Positions 33,641-45,903 of a stretch of DNA of 64,000 bases are shown piece after piece. The notes beneath the pieces were generated by a model. It did no database searches, had not been told where the DNA came from, and saw only the letters and a list, made by a program, of their open reading frames with translations. Source of the DNA: Branchinecta lynchi (taxonomy: Eukaryota > Arthropoda > Branchiopoda > Anostraca > Branchinectidae); NCBI GenBank assembly GCA_023053575.1, contig JAKZAP010000011.1, positions 3,906,001 through 3,970,000 of the forward strand. The letters run 5' to 3'. The stretch's first letter is position 1; each line of letters starts with the position of its first letter. Position numbers and translations under genes: made by a program.

Positions 33641-34654
33641 CTAGAATTTTTTTTTACGCAGCCTAGAAGTTCTAATAAGGGAATTACGAACACACTGGAA
33701 ATTCTCCCCCCACCCAAAAAAAAAAGAAAGAATTAATCGTCGTATTTAATTGAATTTAATCGACCCTTCCACTATCATGACAGTCATGACACCACGATTT
33801 GTTTTCTAATACTTTATATGACTAAGTCCAAAACACGCCAATGATCCTCAGGAAGAACGAGAAAACGTGTCACTAACGACTCAGTCTCAACAACTCAAAT
33901 CCTGTGTCAAATAATCCCGGAACTGTCCACTCGGGTATCAGCTATGATACCCGAGGGGACACCGCTTCTGGCTCTTCTGCTAGGTACCCGCGATTTTGCA
34001 TCGGCTGGGAGAGTTAGTCATCAAGAGTATTCCCCCACGTTCGACAAAAATACCTTATCTTAAATACCTGATCTTGTCTTCTTTACAAAGCGATGATTAA
34101 CCGTTCGATCTAATCGCATTTCGTTGATATGCTAATTCGTCTTCAGGAGTTTCCTGTTGGGTCAAAAGTCTGCCAACAGGTTCAGGTTCAGTTATTCTTT
34201 TCACTAATTATACACACATAAATTATCACATACTCGCGGCAGAGGGCAAAGCACGACTGGCACGGGAGTGATAAACGAAAATATTCAAAATACAAGAAAA
34301 ACAGTAGTAGCCTACTCACCAGTTCAAACTCACGACACACAATAAAAGTCATGGATAATAATAATGGATTTCCACGAGGTTTAATTGTTTTCTACTTATC
34401 TACAGCATTGATAAAAAAAAAATCACTTTTCCTTTTTTGTTCCCAATATAGCTAAGTGATTAAATTAGTCCTGCCACAAACAAAGCTGTATAGATTTTCA
34501 CGTGGCATGTCTGTTATGATATTCAAATTTGTATTTTGTAAAATTCCATTATATCCTTGATTTGTCTCTCTCTCACTAAAAAATAATTATTAAATAACTA
34601 GAAGCAACAATAATGACGGAATGGTTTGTATGTTTCTATGGCAATTGCCTTCCG

Positions 34655-35640
34655 TCCAAGTGCCATATACCGATAACTTTTCCGTCGGTCTGTCAGTCTG
34701 TCTGTCGGTCGGTCGGTTAGTCCGGTGTTTGCTAGTTAGGGTACTTCCAGATAAGCTAGGACGATGAAACTTGGCAGGCGCATGAGGGACCCGACCAAAC
34801 TAAGTTGGAAATAGTCACTTGCCCGATCCGACCATCGTGGGGGGAGGGAGGGGAGCCGAAATCCGGAATTTAGTGGCATGCATAACTTTCGAACGGGTTA
34901 TCGGATCTGAATGAAATTTGATATTTGGAAAGACTTCATGTCTCAGATGACCCATTTCAAGTTCGGACCGAATCCGATGAATGTGGGGGGGAGGTGGAGG
35001 GGGGACCGGAAATCATGTGACACGCTTAGAGTGGAAGGATCGGGATGAAACCTGGTGAAAGGAACACGCACTAGCCCTAGGTAAATCATTGACAGAACCG
35101 GACGGGATTCGTGCACTGTGGGGGGAGTTGGAGGGGGGCCGGAATTCCGGTGATACGGAGTTAAGTTAGTTCCAGGTAGGTTAGGACACTGAAACTTGGC
35201 AAGCATACCAGGGATCCAACCAAAATAACTTGGAGTGGAGGGAAGGGGAATCCGAAATCTAGAGGTACGTATAACTTTTTAACGGGTGATCGGATCTTAA
35301 TGAAACATGATATTTGGAAAGACCTCGTGTCTCGGATGTCCCACGTGAAGTCCGAACCGGATCCGATTATTGTGGGGGGGAGTCAGAGGGGGGAGCCGTA
35401 AATCTTGTGACACGCTTAGAGTGGAGCGATTGGCATGAAAATTGGTGGGAAGAACAAGCACAAGCCCTAGATTTATCAATGACAGAACTGGATCTGATTC
35501 GAACACTGTGGGGGGAGTTAGATAGGGGGGGGGGGGGGGTCCGGAATTCCGGTGATCACGAGTTAAGGTACTTCCAGATGTGCTAGGACCATGAAACTTG
35601 GCTTAAACATTAGAGACTTGACATGATTAGATCATTTTTG
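34655..35640 (-). mobile_element. F2 tandem-repeat transposon, minus copy
   Basis: It begins CAAGTGCCATATACCG (half of the family hairpin) and a GTCTGTCGGTCGGTCGG run. Units with GATGAAACTTGGCAGGC, CGGGTGATCGGATC and GGGGGGAGTTGGAGGGG follow. Homology ends at about 35640. Confidence 0.75.
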
Positions 35641-37559
35641 CCTCAAGCCGGGCTTTGCTTACAACTGAATTTCTTAAAGTACAAATGATACTTTTGAGTA
35701 AACTATACATTTAATTCAACCGATGAACTCATCATCATTTTTGCTTCAAGAGTTTTTATCACAGACGATTTTCTAGTGCCCCTAAAGTGCGAATCATCAC
35801 AGCCAAATGCATTACCAAACGATACGTACTTTCAAGAAGATAATGATTTTAAAAAAGGTGAAAAGATCAAAATACACAAGATAAACAAGCAAGAAAAAAA
35901 GTGCAGACGGTGACAAATGGAAAAGTACCTGTAAATACGGAGAGAATAGTGAAGAGGCTGCAGGGTTGTCTTAGCTTCCGGTCTTATCACTTAGCTCAAT
36001 TTTTTACCCCTCCCTTCCACTCTGAAATTTAGCTTACCCTACTATTGAGAAAATAATGAAACCATTAACATCAAATACATAGAAGCCCCATCTTTGTTTA
36101 GCTTACTACTGCACCTTTATCAACTGATCACAAGTCTCAATTGTACCGTCTTCTTCAAAACTGTGCTAACTACATTTCATAAATTTTGGGCCCAGTTTGT
36201 GTATGCCATCTGCATACAAAATGTAGGAACTCAGAAAGTTAAAACTAATCTACCTGTTAGATGCTGCTCATGTACTCACACATAGCACAATTTAACAGAA
36301 TACCAAATCGGCTATGTTCTTTCCAATGGTATAGTTAACTCAGTTTTCAAAAAAATTTCAGTTACCACAGTTTTGAAGAACACGGTACAATTTTATACAC
36401 ACGCTTCCAAGTTTACCATTAGTAAACAAACGAAGCCAATAAAGCAGGGTTTATGGAGACCATTGAGCAGTGAATGTTCGCAAAATATGTTCCGAATAGA
36501 ATTCGGGCAAATATTAAAGATCTGCCAAAGATATGCATTTTATACTCGACAGTGCAAAACGGATATGTCAGCTGAGCTTCATTTGAGCTGTATTTCAGCC
36601 TTTCTTGGAAAGTTTTTTTTTAAAGGACCCCTCGCGCTATTTACTCTGCTGTTGTTCACGCTAATTTCACGTGTAAAGTAACGGTGTTTTCGACAAACGA
36701 TATTCCTGATTGACGCTGTTGTCTGTCATTTCCGAGACCCGCTGACTTACCATTGACTTATAGCGAAAACAGGGAAACAATTTACATAACGGTTTTTTCT
36801 GACGGAAAACCTCTCGCAGACAACCGTCGACGGCGCGATACGCATCGAAAGTAGCAAAACACCGCAAGTGAGAAAATCAGCGTGGGTCTGTTAGAGGGGT
36901 TAGAATGTACCGTACGAATTGGGGTCTCCGGGTTTAGAAATATATGGAGTGATTATGGAAGTAGGTTGCGTTATTATTATAGGTAAGACAGGTCCTTTAT
37001 GCATTTCAGTCCAAAGTCAAGGAGACAAAGCAACATCAGTTCCAATGCATTTGTTCCTATATCTGGCAATAAGGCTTCTCTGTAAGAGCTAAATATTACC
37101 TGCATTCTGGACTAACATCATCAAGAAACACGAAAGCTCATATGGCCCTTGCAAGGATACTTTTGCAAGGGGTTAACGCTGTCAACACTAGATGGCTCTT
37201 CCGGGAACCCCTTGAACTCCTTCGCATTGGCCAGTTAAGATCCGAATCTACCAATTGCAGATCTAAGTATTATTGAAACAGCTCACCAAATTCCTGCCTC
37301 CTCCTGTAACTCCCCTGTCGCCTGGCCCCGGGTATACAGATCTTACCCTCCCCCCCCCGCCCCCGAGTTGATAAATATCTATATATCTATCTATGGACTT
37401 AAGTTGCCACACTGTCAACTTTTTTATCTTTGTTCTTCTGTAAAGCGTAATGAGAAAATATCTGCTATGACCCTTTCAAAAACTATCTTTTCGTGAAACA
37501 TAACATTTACAGGACCCTCTTGCTTACTATGCGTTTTACTTTATCTCTAGCTCCCTTAT

Positions 37560-38782
37560 TTTTTATTTTATTTTATTTACTTTTATAACCCGCTGAAAAG
37601 ACAGAATAGCGGAGTACAAACAAGGAAAAACAACACAAAACACTAAAATACACTAAAATTCACTCTAGAAGAAGGGACAAGCCGTGATGTGCGGGGAAGC
37701 TGAGATGGGACGTTGTGGACAATTTTTTACTTATGTCCGAAAGTTTCAGCGATATATCCGGAAGCTTGTAACGCGAAATCAGATGTCTGTTTTTATACCA
37801 GGGGGGTAGGAAAAGGAGGAATTTTGCATATCGGTAATAACAAGAACGGAGGGAATGAAGATCTTTTTTCTTTAAAACTGAAGAAAGGCCAGAAAGAAAT
37901 AAGATAGAATGGTCAGTAAAACTGCTGTAAAGTTTATTAAGGGCTTTTTTATTGTATTTCCCACGATTAGCAACGATCTTCGAGTATGATACTTGAATCT
38001 TTCTTTTAGCATTATTAACCGATTGAGACCGGAACGATTTGAGGCTGTTAGTAATGTGGATGCCCAACCACCCAAGAGATGTGACAAGGGGGATAGTCTT
38101 AGTTGGGAGAATAAGCGGCTCTTGGTTAGTTGAATTGAAAGATAAGTATTCGCATTTATTAACGTTCAGAGCCAGACCGATCCGGTCAAAAGCAGCTGAA
38201 ACAAAAGAAACTGACTTTTTTAATCCGGTCTTGCTTCGGCTTATCAGCAGAATATCATCGGCATAAGCAATATAAGAGATATTAATGGAATTAATAATAC
38301 AAGTGGTAGGTATAGAAGACAGGATGTTAGAGATGCACATTTTAAAAATGGATGGTGAAAGAACCGCGCCCTGTCGAACTCCACGTTTTATCGGGATTCT
38401 AAAATCGGATATCTGTCCATCCACTTTAGTGCGCAAAAAAGAATTTGTATACCAATAATGTAATACAAAAATAATTGAAATATTTATACCATGTGAAAAA
38501 AGCGAGAAAAGGGCTTGGGTATGTACAATGCTATCAAAAGCTTTAGACAGGTCCAAAGCACAAATATGCAGTTCCAAGCCTTTTTTTGTTGCCTCAACCA
38601 GGAGAGACGAAAGAACTCGGTGGGCATGTTGACAACCAATACCTTTTTGGAAACCCAACTGGTTTTCTCCGAAGTTAGCATTATTAATAAATGAGGGGAG
38701 TAGTACATACTCGAAGACTTTGCTAATCGTACATGAAACGGTGATGGGACGATAAGAGGCACACTCGGAAGGGGGTTTACCT
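37560..38782 (-). mobile_element. Non-LTR retrotransposon, 5'-truncated, with nearly intact RT domain
   Basis: An uninterrupted minus-strand frame runs from about 38782 to a stop at 37660, about 374 codons with no internal stop. The first part, KGKPPSECASYRPITVSC, precedes any ATG and is the usual RT block before NQLGFQKGIGCQHAHRVL. Counting from the Met at 38658, the RT motifs are ALDLSKAFD (34-42), RGVRQGAVLSP (92-102), the catalytic YADD (132-135), LNVNKCEYLSF and LGWLGI. The 3' UTR is about 100 bp, ending ATAACCCGCTG-type sequence and an AAATA tail. The 5' end is cut exactly where an F2 element begins. RNA is the template and the product is cDNA. The RT looks unusually undamaged for this window. 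Clade unassigned. Confidence 0.85.
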
Positions 38783-38785
38783 TTT

Positions 38786-40190
38786 TATGGCACTTGAGCT
38801 TACTCAAGTGCCATATAGCGATTGTAATTTCTGTCCGTCAGTCGGTCTGTCGGTCCCGGTTCTGCTAGTTCGGGCACTTCCAGATAAGCTAGGACGATGA
38901 AACTTGGCAGGCATATCAGGAACTGGACCAGATTAAATTAGAAATTGTCACTTCCTCGATCCGACCATCTGGAGGGGAGTGGAGGGAGGGGGAATCCGGA
39001 AAAAATAGGAAAAATGAGATATTTTTAGCTTACGAACGGGTGATCGGATCTTAATGAAACTTGATATATGGAAGGACTTCGTGTCTCAGACCCTCCATTT
39101 TAAATCCAGACCGGATCCGGTCACACTGGGGGGAGTTGGAGGGGGAAACCGGAAATCTTGGAAAACACTTAGAGTGGAGGGATCCGGATGAAACTTGGTG
39201 GAAAGTACAAGCAAAAGTCCTAGATACGTGACTGATATAGTGGAACGGATCCGCTCACTTTGGGGGAGTTGGGGGGGGAGAAGTCCGAATTTTTAGTGAT
39301 CCCGCGAGCTACGTGCTTCCTGATGTGCTGGGACGATGGAAATTGACAGGCATGTCTGGGACCTGACCAGATTTAATAGGAAATCGTCAATTTCCCGATT
39401 CGACCATCTGGGGGGGGGGGTGGAGGGAGGGTGAAGCCAAAATTTTAGGTATTTTTAGCTTGCGAACGGGTGATCGGATCTTGATGAAAATTGATATTTA
39501 GGATGACCTCGTGTCTCAGACATCTCACTTTAAATCCTGGCCGGATCCGATGACACTGGGGGGAGTTGGAGGAGGGAACCGGATATTTTGAGAAACGCTT
39601 AAAGTGGAGGGATCGGGATGAAACTTGGTGGGAAAAACAAGCACAAGTCCTAGAAACGTCATTGACATAACCGGACCGGATCAGGGCACTGTGGGCATAC
39701 AGTTCGGCATACTTCCTGATGTCCTAGGGCGATGAAACTTGGCAGGTATGTCAGGGATCCGAACAGATTGACTTGAGAACAGCCGTTTCCCCGACCCGAC
39801 CATCGTGGGGGGAGTGGGTGGATGGGGAGTCCGGAATCTAGTGGCGTGCATAACTTTTGAACGGGGGATCGGATTTGAATGAAACTTGTCTGATGAGCTA
39901 TCTCTTCGGACGATCAGTGTCACGTCCGGGTCGGGTCCGATACCTGTGGGGATGGGAGGGGGGGGTGGAAAACTCAAGAAACTCTAAAAGCAGAGGGATT
40001 GGGACGAAACTTAATGGATGGAACAAGCATTGGGCCTAGATGAAATTGACGGAGCCAGATGGTTTCGGGGTTCTGTGGGGGGAGTTGGAGAGGGTTTCCT
40101 GGAATTCCGGTAGTCGTGAGTTAGAATAGTTCCAGATCTAAAACGACAACGAAACTTTGCAGGCGTATTAGCGACCCGAATTATCTTGAC
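38786..40190 (-). mobile_element. F2 tandem-repeat transposon inserted in a LINE ORF
   Basis: The terminal hairpin TATGGCACTTGAG (38786-38798), loop CTTA, CTCAAGTGCCATA (38803-38815) is perfect and abuts the RT frame. GTCGGTCTGTCGGTCCCGG follows. Units with GATGAAACTTGGTGG, GGTGATCGGATCTTGATGAA and GGGGGGAGTTGGAGG run to about 40190. The block at 39690-39830 matches the 13290-13420 block of the 12095-15195 copy. Confidence 0.8.
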
Positions 40191-40195
40191 TTAAG

Positions 40196-40470
40196 AGTTA
40201 GTTACTACGTATGACGTCCCAAGTTTTGGCATTTTGCCGTCAAGGCTGGAATGATTTTTCTATTTTCCAGCAGAATATCATGCCACGGACGAATCCGACC
40301 AATCACATTATAGATATCCGTAGTTACTACGCTCCCGAGCGTGGTTAGCAAATAGTTACTATTAGTTACTATTTCGAGAAGGTTGGAACGGTCAGCGTAG
40401 CAACTTTTGGTGAGGTTGGAACGGAAATAATAACTAACAGTTACTATTTGTAGAAGGGTGGAACACGCTC
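40196..40470. mobile_element. GTTCCACC / GGTGGAAC MITE, copy 2 (left-truncated)
   Basis: TAGTTACTACGTATGACGTC, GTCAAGGCTGGAATGATTTT, GGTTGGAACGGTCAGCGTAG and the right end AGGGTGGAACACGCTC match the intact copy at 53055-53335. The first ~20 bp of the left end are missing. It lies about 40 bp from exon b of the host gene. Confidence 0.75.
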
Positions 40471-40510
40471 ATAGATTCCAGTGCAGGTCGTAGTGAATTC
40501 CAACAATTAC

Positions 40511-40626
40511 CTAAATGTTCTGCAAACAAGACAGCACACGGAGGTGGATCGATCTCGTTCTCACTCTTGCGACACTGAGGCGGAATATACATGCCATCTT
40601 CGCAGAATGCTCCATCGCAATGATAC
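40511..40626 (-). CDS. Exon b: cysteine-rich segment of the OpuAC-like domain
   Basis: Minus-strand exon of 116 nt with acceptor TTTTTTAG and donor GTAATT. One base completes the AGG (Arg) codon begun in exon a, 38 codons follow, and one base is left for exon c. The residues are YHCDGAFCEDGMYIPPQCRK followed by SENEIDPPPCAVLFAEHL. Four cysteines in 38 residues and the G-aromatic-(I/V)-P-P-x-C pattern fit a disulfide-bonded loop of a secreted or membrane-anchored ectodomain. The intron towards exon c is 9.3 kb and that towards exon a is 21.6 kb. The ORF that overlaps on the plus strand has no support. Phase agreement on both sides argues strongly against chance. Confidence 0.85.
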
Positions 40627-40686
40627 CTAAAAAAAATACTTTTTTATTATTTTTATTTCGTATTCCTTCAGCTAACTGCAAATTTC

Positions 40687-40931
40687 GGGATCGACTAAAA
40701 GAGGCACAGCATGACACAGGAGGCAGTAATAAAAGAGATTTGCAAGTAGTAGAAGTAAACAAGTTAGTGAGAGTTCGTAACTCCAGAGCCTAAAAGAAGG
40801 ACCGTTAGAACACTGTTCCTGACCCTCGCTCTGAAGCCTGAAAGGGCTCTTTTAATTTTAGTGCCTATTTTTAGTACTCAAGCATCCTACACGTATGTCG
40901 TGCCGTTCCGTGCCTCCTTTTAGTCGATCCC
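40687..40931. mobile_element. Foldback element with GGGATCGACT ends, copy 2
   Basis: The left end GGGATCGACTAAAAGAGGCA is the complement of the right end TGCCTCCTTTTAGTCGATCC C, with one extra base. The 245-bp element has AAAGGGCTC and GAACACTGTTCC words inside. It is the small relative of 26154-26740 and lies about 60 bp upstream of exon b in gene orientation. Confidence 0.75.
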
Positions 40932-41139
40932 AATCATTTTTCTAGGTGCAGATCGGGTTCGTCTACTGAAGACTTTGTCCGGTAACATTCCTGACCTTCT
41001 TTGCTAAAGTCGCACTTTTATAACGAGTGTTACGGTCTGAGAAGGACTCTCAACAAGGAGAGCCGACATAATTGCCGGATACAAATTTCAGCTGACAATC
41101 TTTCTAGCAACACCAAACACATTTTTTAAATTGACATGA

Positions 41140-41590
41140 TTTACCCAAAAATAATAAGGGTGATAAAACGAGTTAGTGTTGAAAATTCATAAAAGTACTC
41201 AGGGCTTACCTTATTTACACTTTGAAAAACAAAAATCGCTAGCTGGTAATCACGAAGCTCACCTACGTTCAAAATTCCATTCTTTCTTAAACACTCCGCA
41301 GTATTCTTACAATTTTGAAATTCTCCAATGAGACGAAGCGCTTTGTTTTATATTATTTGGGTTCTTTTATAATTCACCAAGAAATTACTTGCCCAAACAG
41401 AACAACCGTACGTGATGTAAGGATGCACAATAGCACTGTATAACAGTTTGACAACTGCTACCGGGAACACTTTTTTCAGCCTCTTCATGACTCCCAATCC
41501 TCTAGCTGCTTTTACCGATACTATTTCACCATGCTTCTTCCGAGAAAAATTACCCTCCCATTATTGCAGGACCTCGACGAATCCGGCCAC
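41140..41590 (-). pseudogene. CR1/L2-like reverse transcriptase C-terminal remnant
   Basis: The minus strand reads KAARGLGVMKRLKKVFPVAV, VKLLYSAIVHPYITYGCSVW, then KRTQII, a stop codon, NKALRLIGEFQNCKNTAECL and VGELRDYQLAIFVFQSVNK. The patterns (LY.S.I.PY..YG..VW, Q..ALR.I, L.....Y....F.....N) are the conserved end of CR1/L2/Jockey-type polyproteins. A single stop splits an otherwise open stretch of about 130 codons. The catalytic RT part is absent. Confidence 0.75.
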
Positions 41591-42084
41591 ACTATCAACT
41601 TCGTGGGAAAATGAAGCTCAAATTAGACTGATCTTCTATGCATTCTAATCCCTAAATCGAAACTTCAAACATCCTGCTAACAGAAGGACAGACAAACTTC
41701 ACGAAGTCAAGAGTATACTATTAAATCTACGGAGCTACTGACATTTTGTCACGGCTGCAAGATTTGCATTCTGATTTCCGTCAGAAGTCTTGTCTACGTC
41801 TGTTGCCGCATCACCGACTGATTAGACTTTTTGGCTGATAGTTGATGCGTATTGTCTGTTTGTATGTTATTTTCTTGTTGTCTCTTGTTCTTTTCTTTTT
41901 ATTTCAATTTATCTCTTCTACTCCACACTCTTATGTTGTAAAACATTTTGTGGGTTATAAATACACTTACTTACTTACTTACTTACTATCCCCAAAACAT
42001 ACCACTACACATGATTGCCCTTTTTTTTATTTTATTGAACTAAAAGTTTGACCGGGGATTCCCAACGAATCTTTTTTTTTATTC

Positions 42085-43103
42085 TTGGGATCCCAAAACG
42101 TAAGTGGAGGGATACTTATGACATCACAAAAGTTGTCCGTCCGTCTATTAGCACGATAACTCTCGAAGGGAATGAGATATTTTGATGAAGCTTGGTGTGA
42201 GGATTCTTTGAGTCACGGGTAAGGCCAAGTTCGTAGATGGGCTCTGTAGCCCTAGATGTAGGCGAGGGGTTTTCAAATTAAGGGGCAAATTAAATATTTT
42301 TTAAAAGCTAGTGAGATAGTTTATATAGGGGTAAGGAGACATGCTGAATCCGAATATGAAAGTTATTTTCTTGCCGGATTATTTTCTTGTGAAAGCTTCT
42401 GCGCTTTCCCAGACGGGTGAAAGCTTCTGCGCTTTCCCAGAGGGATGGTAAATTGTAAATATACACAGAGCTCAGAATTGTAAATAATCACAGATTTGTA
42501 CATATACATTTTTAACACGCACATTTTATCTTTCGTTATTTTTTTTTATCTGCATCCGCACCGTTTTCTTCTGGTTTTTAGTTACATTGTCTGTTGGTTC
42601 CGCATCGTTCTCCTGTTGTGATTGTGGTGGATTTTATGATTTAGTTTTGTTTTGTTTTTCGCTGAAGACGGTCTGCCGGAAGTGCAACCGAAATATCCGA
42701 ATTTATATTTATCCCTCGCACATCATCTTAGAGGGATAATTAGCTGATCAAGAAAAAAAAAAAAAAAAACCGAAAATCACGGTTTTCTATTTCTTTCGTA
42801 AGATAATCGTATAGGGAGTAAGGAGGTCCGCTGAATACCTATCTGACCTTAGTTTTCTTGCTGGACAAATGGTTCATCACGAATTCGGTTGAAACTGGAA
42901 ATTTGGTCGAAGCTCAAAGTTGTTTCTGTAATCGATTAGAGATTCGGTATCGGGGCAAGGAGACATGGTGAATCCGTTTTTCAACTTTATTTTAACAGTC
43001 ATATATTCAAGGAATCTGACGAAGATTGAATGGCGAAGTCATGACCCGATTTTTTTTAATCAAATGTTGGATTTTTGGGATCCCATCGAAACCTTTGGTC
43101 TTG
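42085..43103 (-). mobile_element. F1 tandem-repeat transposon, copy F (minus), with an internal insertion
   Basis: It starts TTGGGATCCCAAAACGTAAG and ends CATCGAAACCTTTGGTCTTG. Between about 42385 and 42770 it holds foreign DNA: a doubled AAAGCTTCTGCGCTTTCCCA, then CGCTGAAGACGGTCTGCCGG and AACCGAAATATCCG, ending in a poly-A run. The right part (GGATTTTTGGGATCCCATCG) is typical F1. Confidence 0.75.
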
Positions 43104-43189
43104 CTTTTTGTTGCGTTCAATAAAGCCAGTTTTGGGATGGTCCTGACTACCAACGTATGACCTCTGTGCTCCTATCTATGGTGCATGGA

Positions 43190-43310
43190 TAATAATAATG
43201 ATGATGATAATGATTAATTTCTTGCCCTTTTGCACGACGAAACAACGTCTTAAATGGAGTAAAACAAGAAGAAAGGTTGAAAAATAAAGAAAATATTGGC
43301 AAACAAGAAA
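43190..43310 (-). repeat. LINE 3' tail with AATG/AAT microsatellite
   Basis: ATAATAATGATGATGATAAT precedes TTAATTTCTTGCCCTTTTGC and CTTAAATGGAGTAAAAC, the minus-strand layout of LINE ends seen elsewhere in the window. Confidence 0.5.
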
Positions 43311-43680
43311 TAAGTTACAGCATAGCAGGACATAGACTAGCAAGTCACAAACTGTTCACGCCTACGAATATGAATATATTTAATAGCCAATTGGTCGTTC
43401 AAAATACATGATGGTTACAATACACTTTACATCACTCAATACTTATCTTTATTTAACCAATACGCTCTTTAAAAATTGGCATATTTTAAGTATATAAGCT
43501 TTACTTTTTGTTTCAAAACATCCGGAACTTGACAGTATACCCATTAAGAGAATGTCTCCTGGGGTCTGAGAGTTGCTCGCATTCAACAAGAAAATGTCCC
43601 TCTTCCGCTGTCTTAAAGCAAAGGGTATTGTCGCTTTAAAATTTAAAATTTGTCAAATTCACCTGAACTTCATGATTTTT

Positions 43681-43875
43681 AGGGAATCTACCGGATTATT
43701 GCTCAGGGAACCTACTGGATGTTGCTCATGGAATCCGAGCTAAATCTTTCACAAGGAATCTACCGGTACTTGCCTCAGGATCTATCGGAATTTACCCCTC
43801 GGAATCTACGAAATTTGCCTCAGGGAATCTACCGGATTTTGCTCAGAGAATGTGCGCTAAATCTTTGGGATCTAT
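43681..43875. repeat. Degenerate minisatellite, ~30-bp unit
   Basis: GGAATCTACCGGAT followed by TTGCTCAG recurs about six times with variants (GGAACCTACTGGATGTTGCTC, GGATCTATCGGAATTT, GGAATCTACGAAATTTGCCT). The longer string CGAGCTAAATCTTT / TGCGCTAAATCTTT appears twice, hinting at a larger period. Confidence 0.6.
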
Positions 43876-44152
43876 TCAAATGAATCTGTGAAGCCATATG
43901 CTTTGAAACTAGAGTGTTTCTAATCCATGGTCAGATTAACATAAACTTTGAATACTTAAAAATAAAAGTAATAGTTTTACTGGGAAACACCACAGGGACT
44001 AATGGAATTAGTGTACTTTCTTTCTAGTTTACGGAACACTCCCATTTCCGTCTCCATCTACCTAATTTACTCTCTTACGACGGTTCCGGTTGGCTTAGCC
44101 GTATGAAGACGGATAGGGGACGGGGAGAATATATCATTATAAGTAGTGGTAC

Positions 44153-44235
44153 TGAAAGGCAAAAGTGCTCCTCAGACGGGATTTGAGCCCAGGACCTTCA
44201 GCTTACAAGGCGATCATTTTCGTTTTCTCCATGAG
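44153..44235 (-). repeat. tRNA-Thr-like SINE, minus, degenerate
   Basis: The complement contains GCCTTGTAAGCTGAAGGTCC, GGGCTCAAATCCCGTCTGAG and GAGCACTTTTGCCTTTCAGT, matching the SINE head and extension at 2949 and 6773. The D-arm half is eroded. Confidence 0.65.
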
Positions 44236-44499
44236 ACCCTGCCATGTGAGCTGTCGGCTGTTTACGAGGCTTCGACACTGGATTCCTAGATTTGTCTAAC
44301 TTTAATTTAACTTTACTTCTGGTTAATCTGTGACGGTAAAAGTCCCTTAATTAACATTCCACCTTTATGTAATATTACAGAAGATCCCGACCGATTTTTC
44401 TCTGGCCTATCGGGACTTTTTTTTTTAGTTTTATCAGTATTTTTTTTTTTTTACAATGTACGAACTGGCGAAACCATTGACCAGCGCTATTTCCTTTAT

Positions 44500-44760
44500 A
44501 ACATCTGTCCGTCCGTTTGTCCGTTTTAGCTACTTCCGGCACTTCCACATAAGCTAGTAAGATGAAACTTGATCGATATATCTTGGAACAGAACCGACTT
44601 CGTTTACAGGATTCGACTATTTTGGGGAGGGGGGCGGCCGAAAGTGCGACCCTTTCAGTGGAACTCGATTAGAGGTTGGAGGAGATGACTTACATTCCTA
44701 TATATGAACTGTATCTTGTCCCGGTATAGTGTGGGGGGGGGGCTGCAAATGGTGGGGGAT
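44500..44760 (-). repeat. F2-like fragment
   Basis: CTGTCCGTCCGTTTGTCCG, then TAAGATGAAACTTGATCGAT and GGGGAGGGGGGCGGCC follow the order seen at the hairpin end of F2 copies. The hairpin itself is absent. Confidence 0.5.
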
Positions 44761-45154
44761 CCAACAAAATGTGTTTAATTATCATTTCCCCATAAGACCG
44801 GCCATGGCGAACTTCAGTGAAGCCACAAGTTCGAAGGTGTCTGATTCCCACGATGAAAACAGGTCTTAGTATGTTTCCTAACGGGAAAGTGCAAATCTTA
44901 CTGCTTATTTGCGAAATGGAAGTTAACTTTTCACAAAAGCTATTTAGTCACCAGCAGAGGACGATTATAAACATTTGAATGGTTAAAAACTGATTAAAAA
45001 CAACTATGCTGTAAGAGGCTTGATAACAAAAGACGCGCGTCCTTGCGTTAAATGATGTCAAACTTCTGTTACCGTTCTGTAGGAAATAACAATTCAATTT
45101 GTTAAGCTGTAAACTAAACAATAAAAACGGCATAACGTAGATTCTTATGCTCAT

Positions 45155-45500
45155 TTTATAACAGATCACAAGAGGATGCGCGGTTTCAAGAGATAATGCG
45201 TAACAGATAACACTTCTGATTTTATCTGTTGTGTTTCAAATCTTATGCATAATAAGCATTACCACCAGGAAGAACCGAAAAAACCGCCCAAAACTATCTG
45301 CTGAGTTTTCCGACATCATGACCACAAGGAATAAAGTCAATAGATGCTTTTTGGCTCTTCTTGATAAAGCTTGTTATGCATAACATTTCATGCATAATGT
45401 TGTCAAACACAACAGACAACATCCGAAGTGTTATCTGTTATGCATTATCTGTTGAAACCGCGCATCCTCGTACTATATCTTATGAAACTTCTGACAGTGT
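45155..45500. mobile_element. F4 MITE, copy with worn left end
   Basis: It aligns with 8499-8850 from ATAACAGATCACAAGAGGAT through CACCAGGAAGAACCGAAAAA to GAAACTTCTGACAGTG. The first ~15 bp of the left terminal repeat are lost. Confidence 0.75.
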
Positions 45501-45903
45501 AGTATTTCTGCCAAGATTTTCTGAGATAGCCAACCACTTTAACTTCGCTATGCTTACAGCGAATTAGAAAAGCATTCGGCTGGTTTTGGCCTCTGTCCAC
45601 GTCCTTTGCTTTGGATGACGGTCTTGGCAAAATTACGTAACCCTTCTTCGGACTAATAAGCCTCTCGGAAACTATGATCGGATTCGGAAGCCTGATACGT
45701 CACGTAAAGAGAATGAACCTGGCAAGCGTGCTAATCAGTGTGATCAAGAACAAATAACCAGATATATCCTCCCGTCATCCTATCTCTGTAATATGACCAT
45801 GAGGAGTCGAATATTTCCCCATACACTGCCCGCTGCTAACGAGCGGGGGTTCGTAGCTTCGCGGCACATCACATTTCGTTGCCTGTACAAATATCTATAT
45901 CGC

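Noticed and set aside
41966..41990. CRISPR-like or regulatory short repeat (TTACTTACTTAC)
   Set aside because: It is a plain LINE-tail microsatellite in animal DNA.
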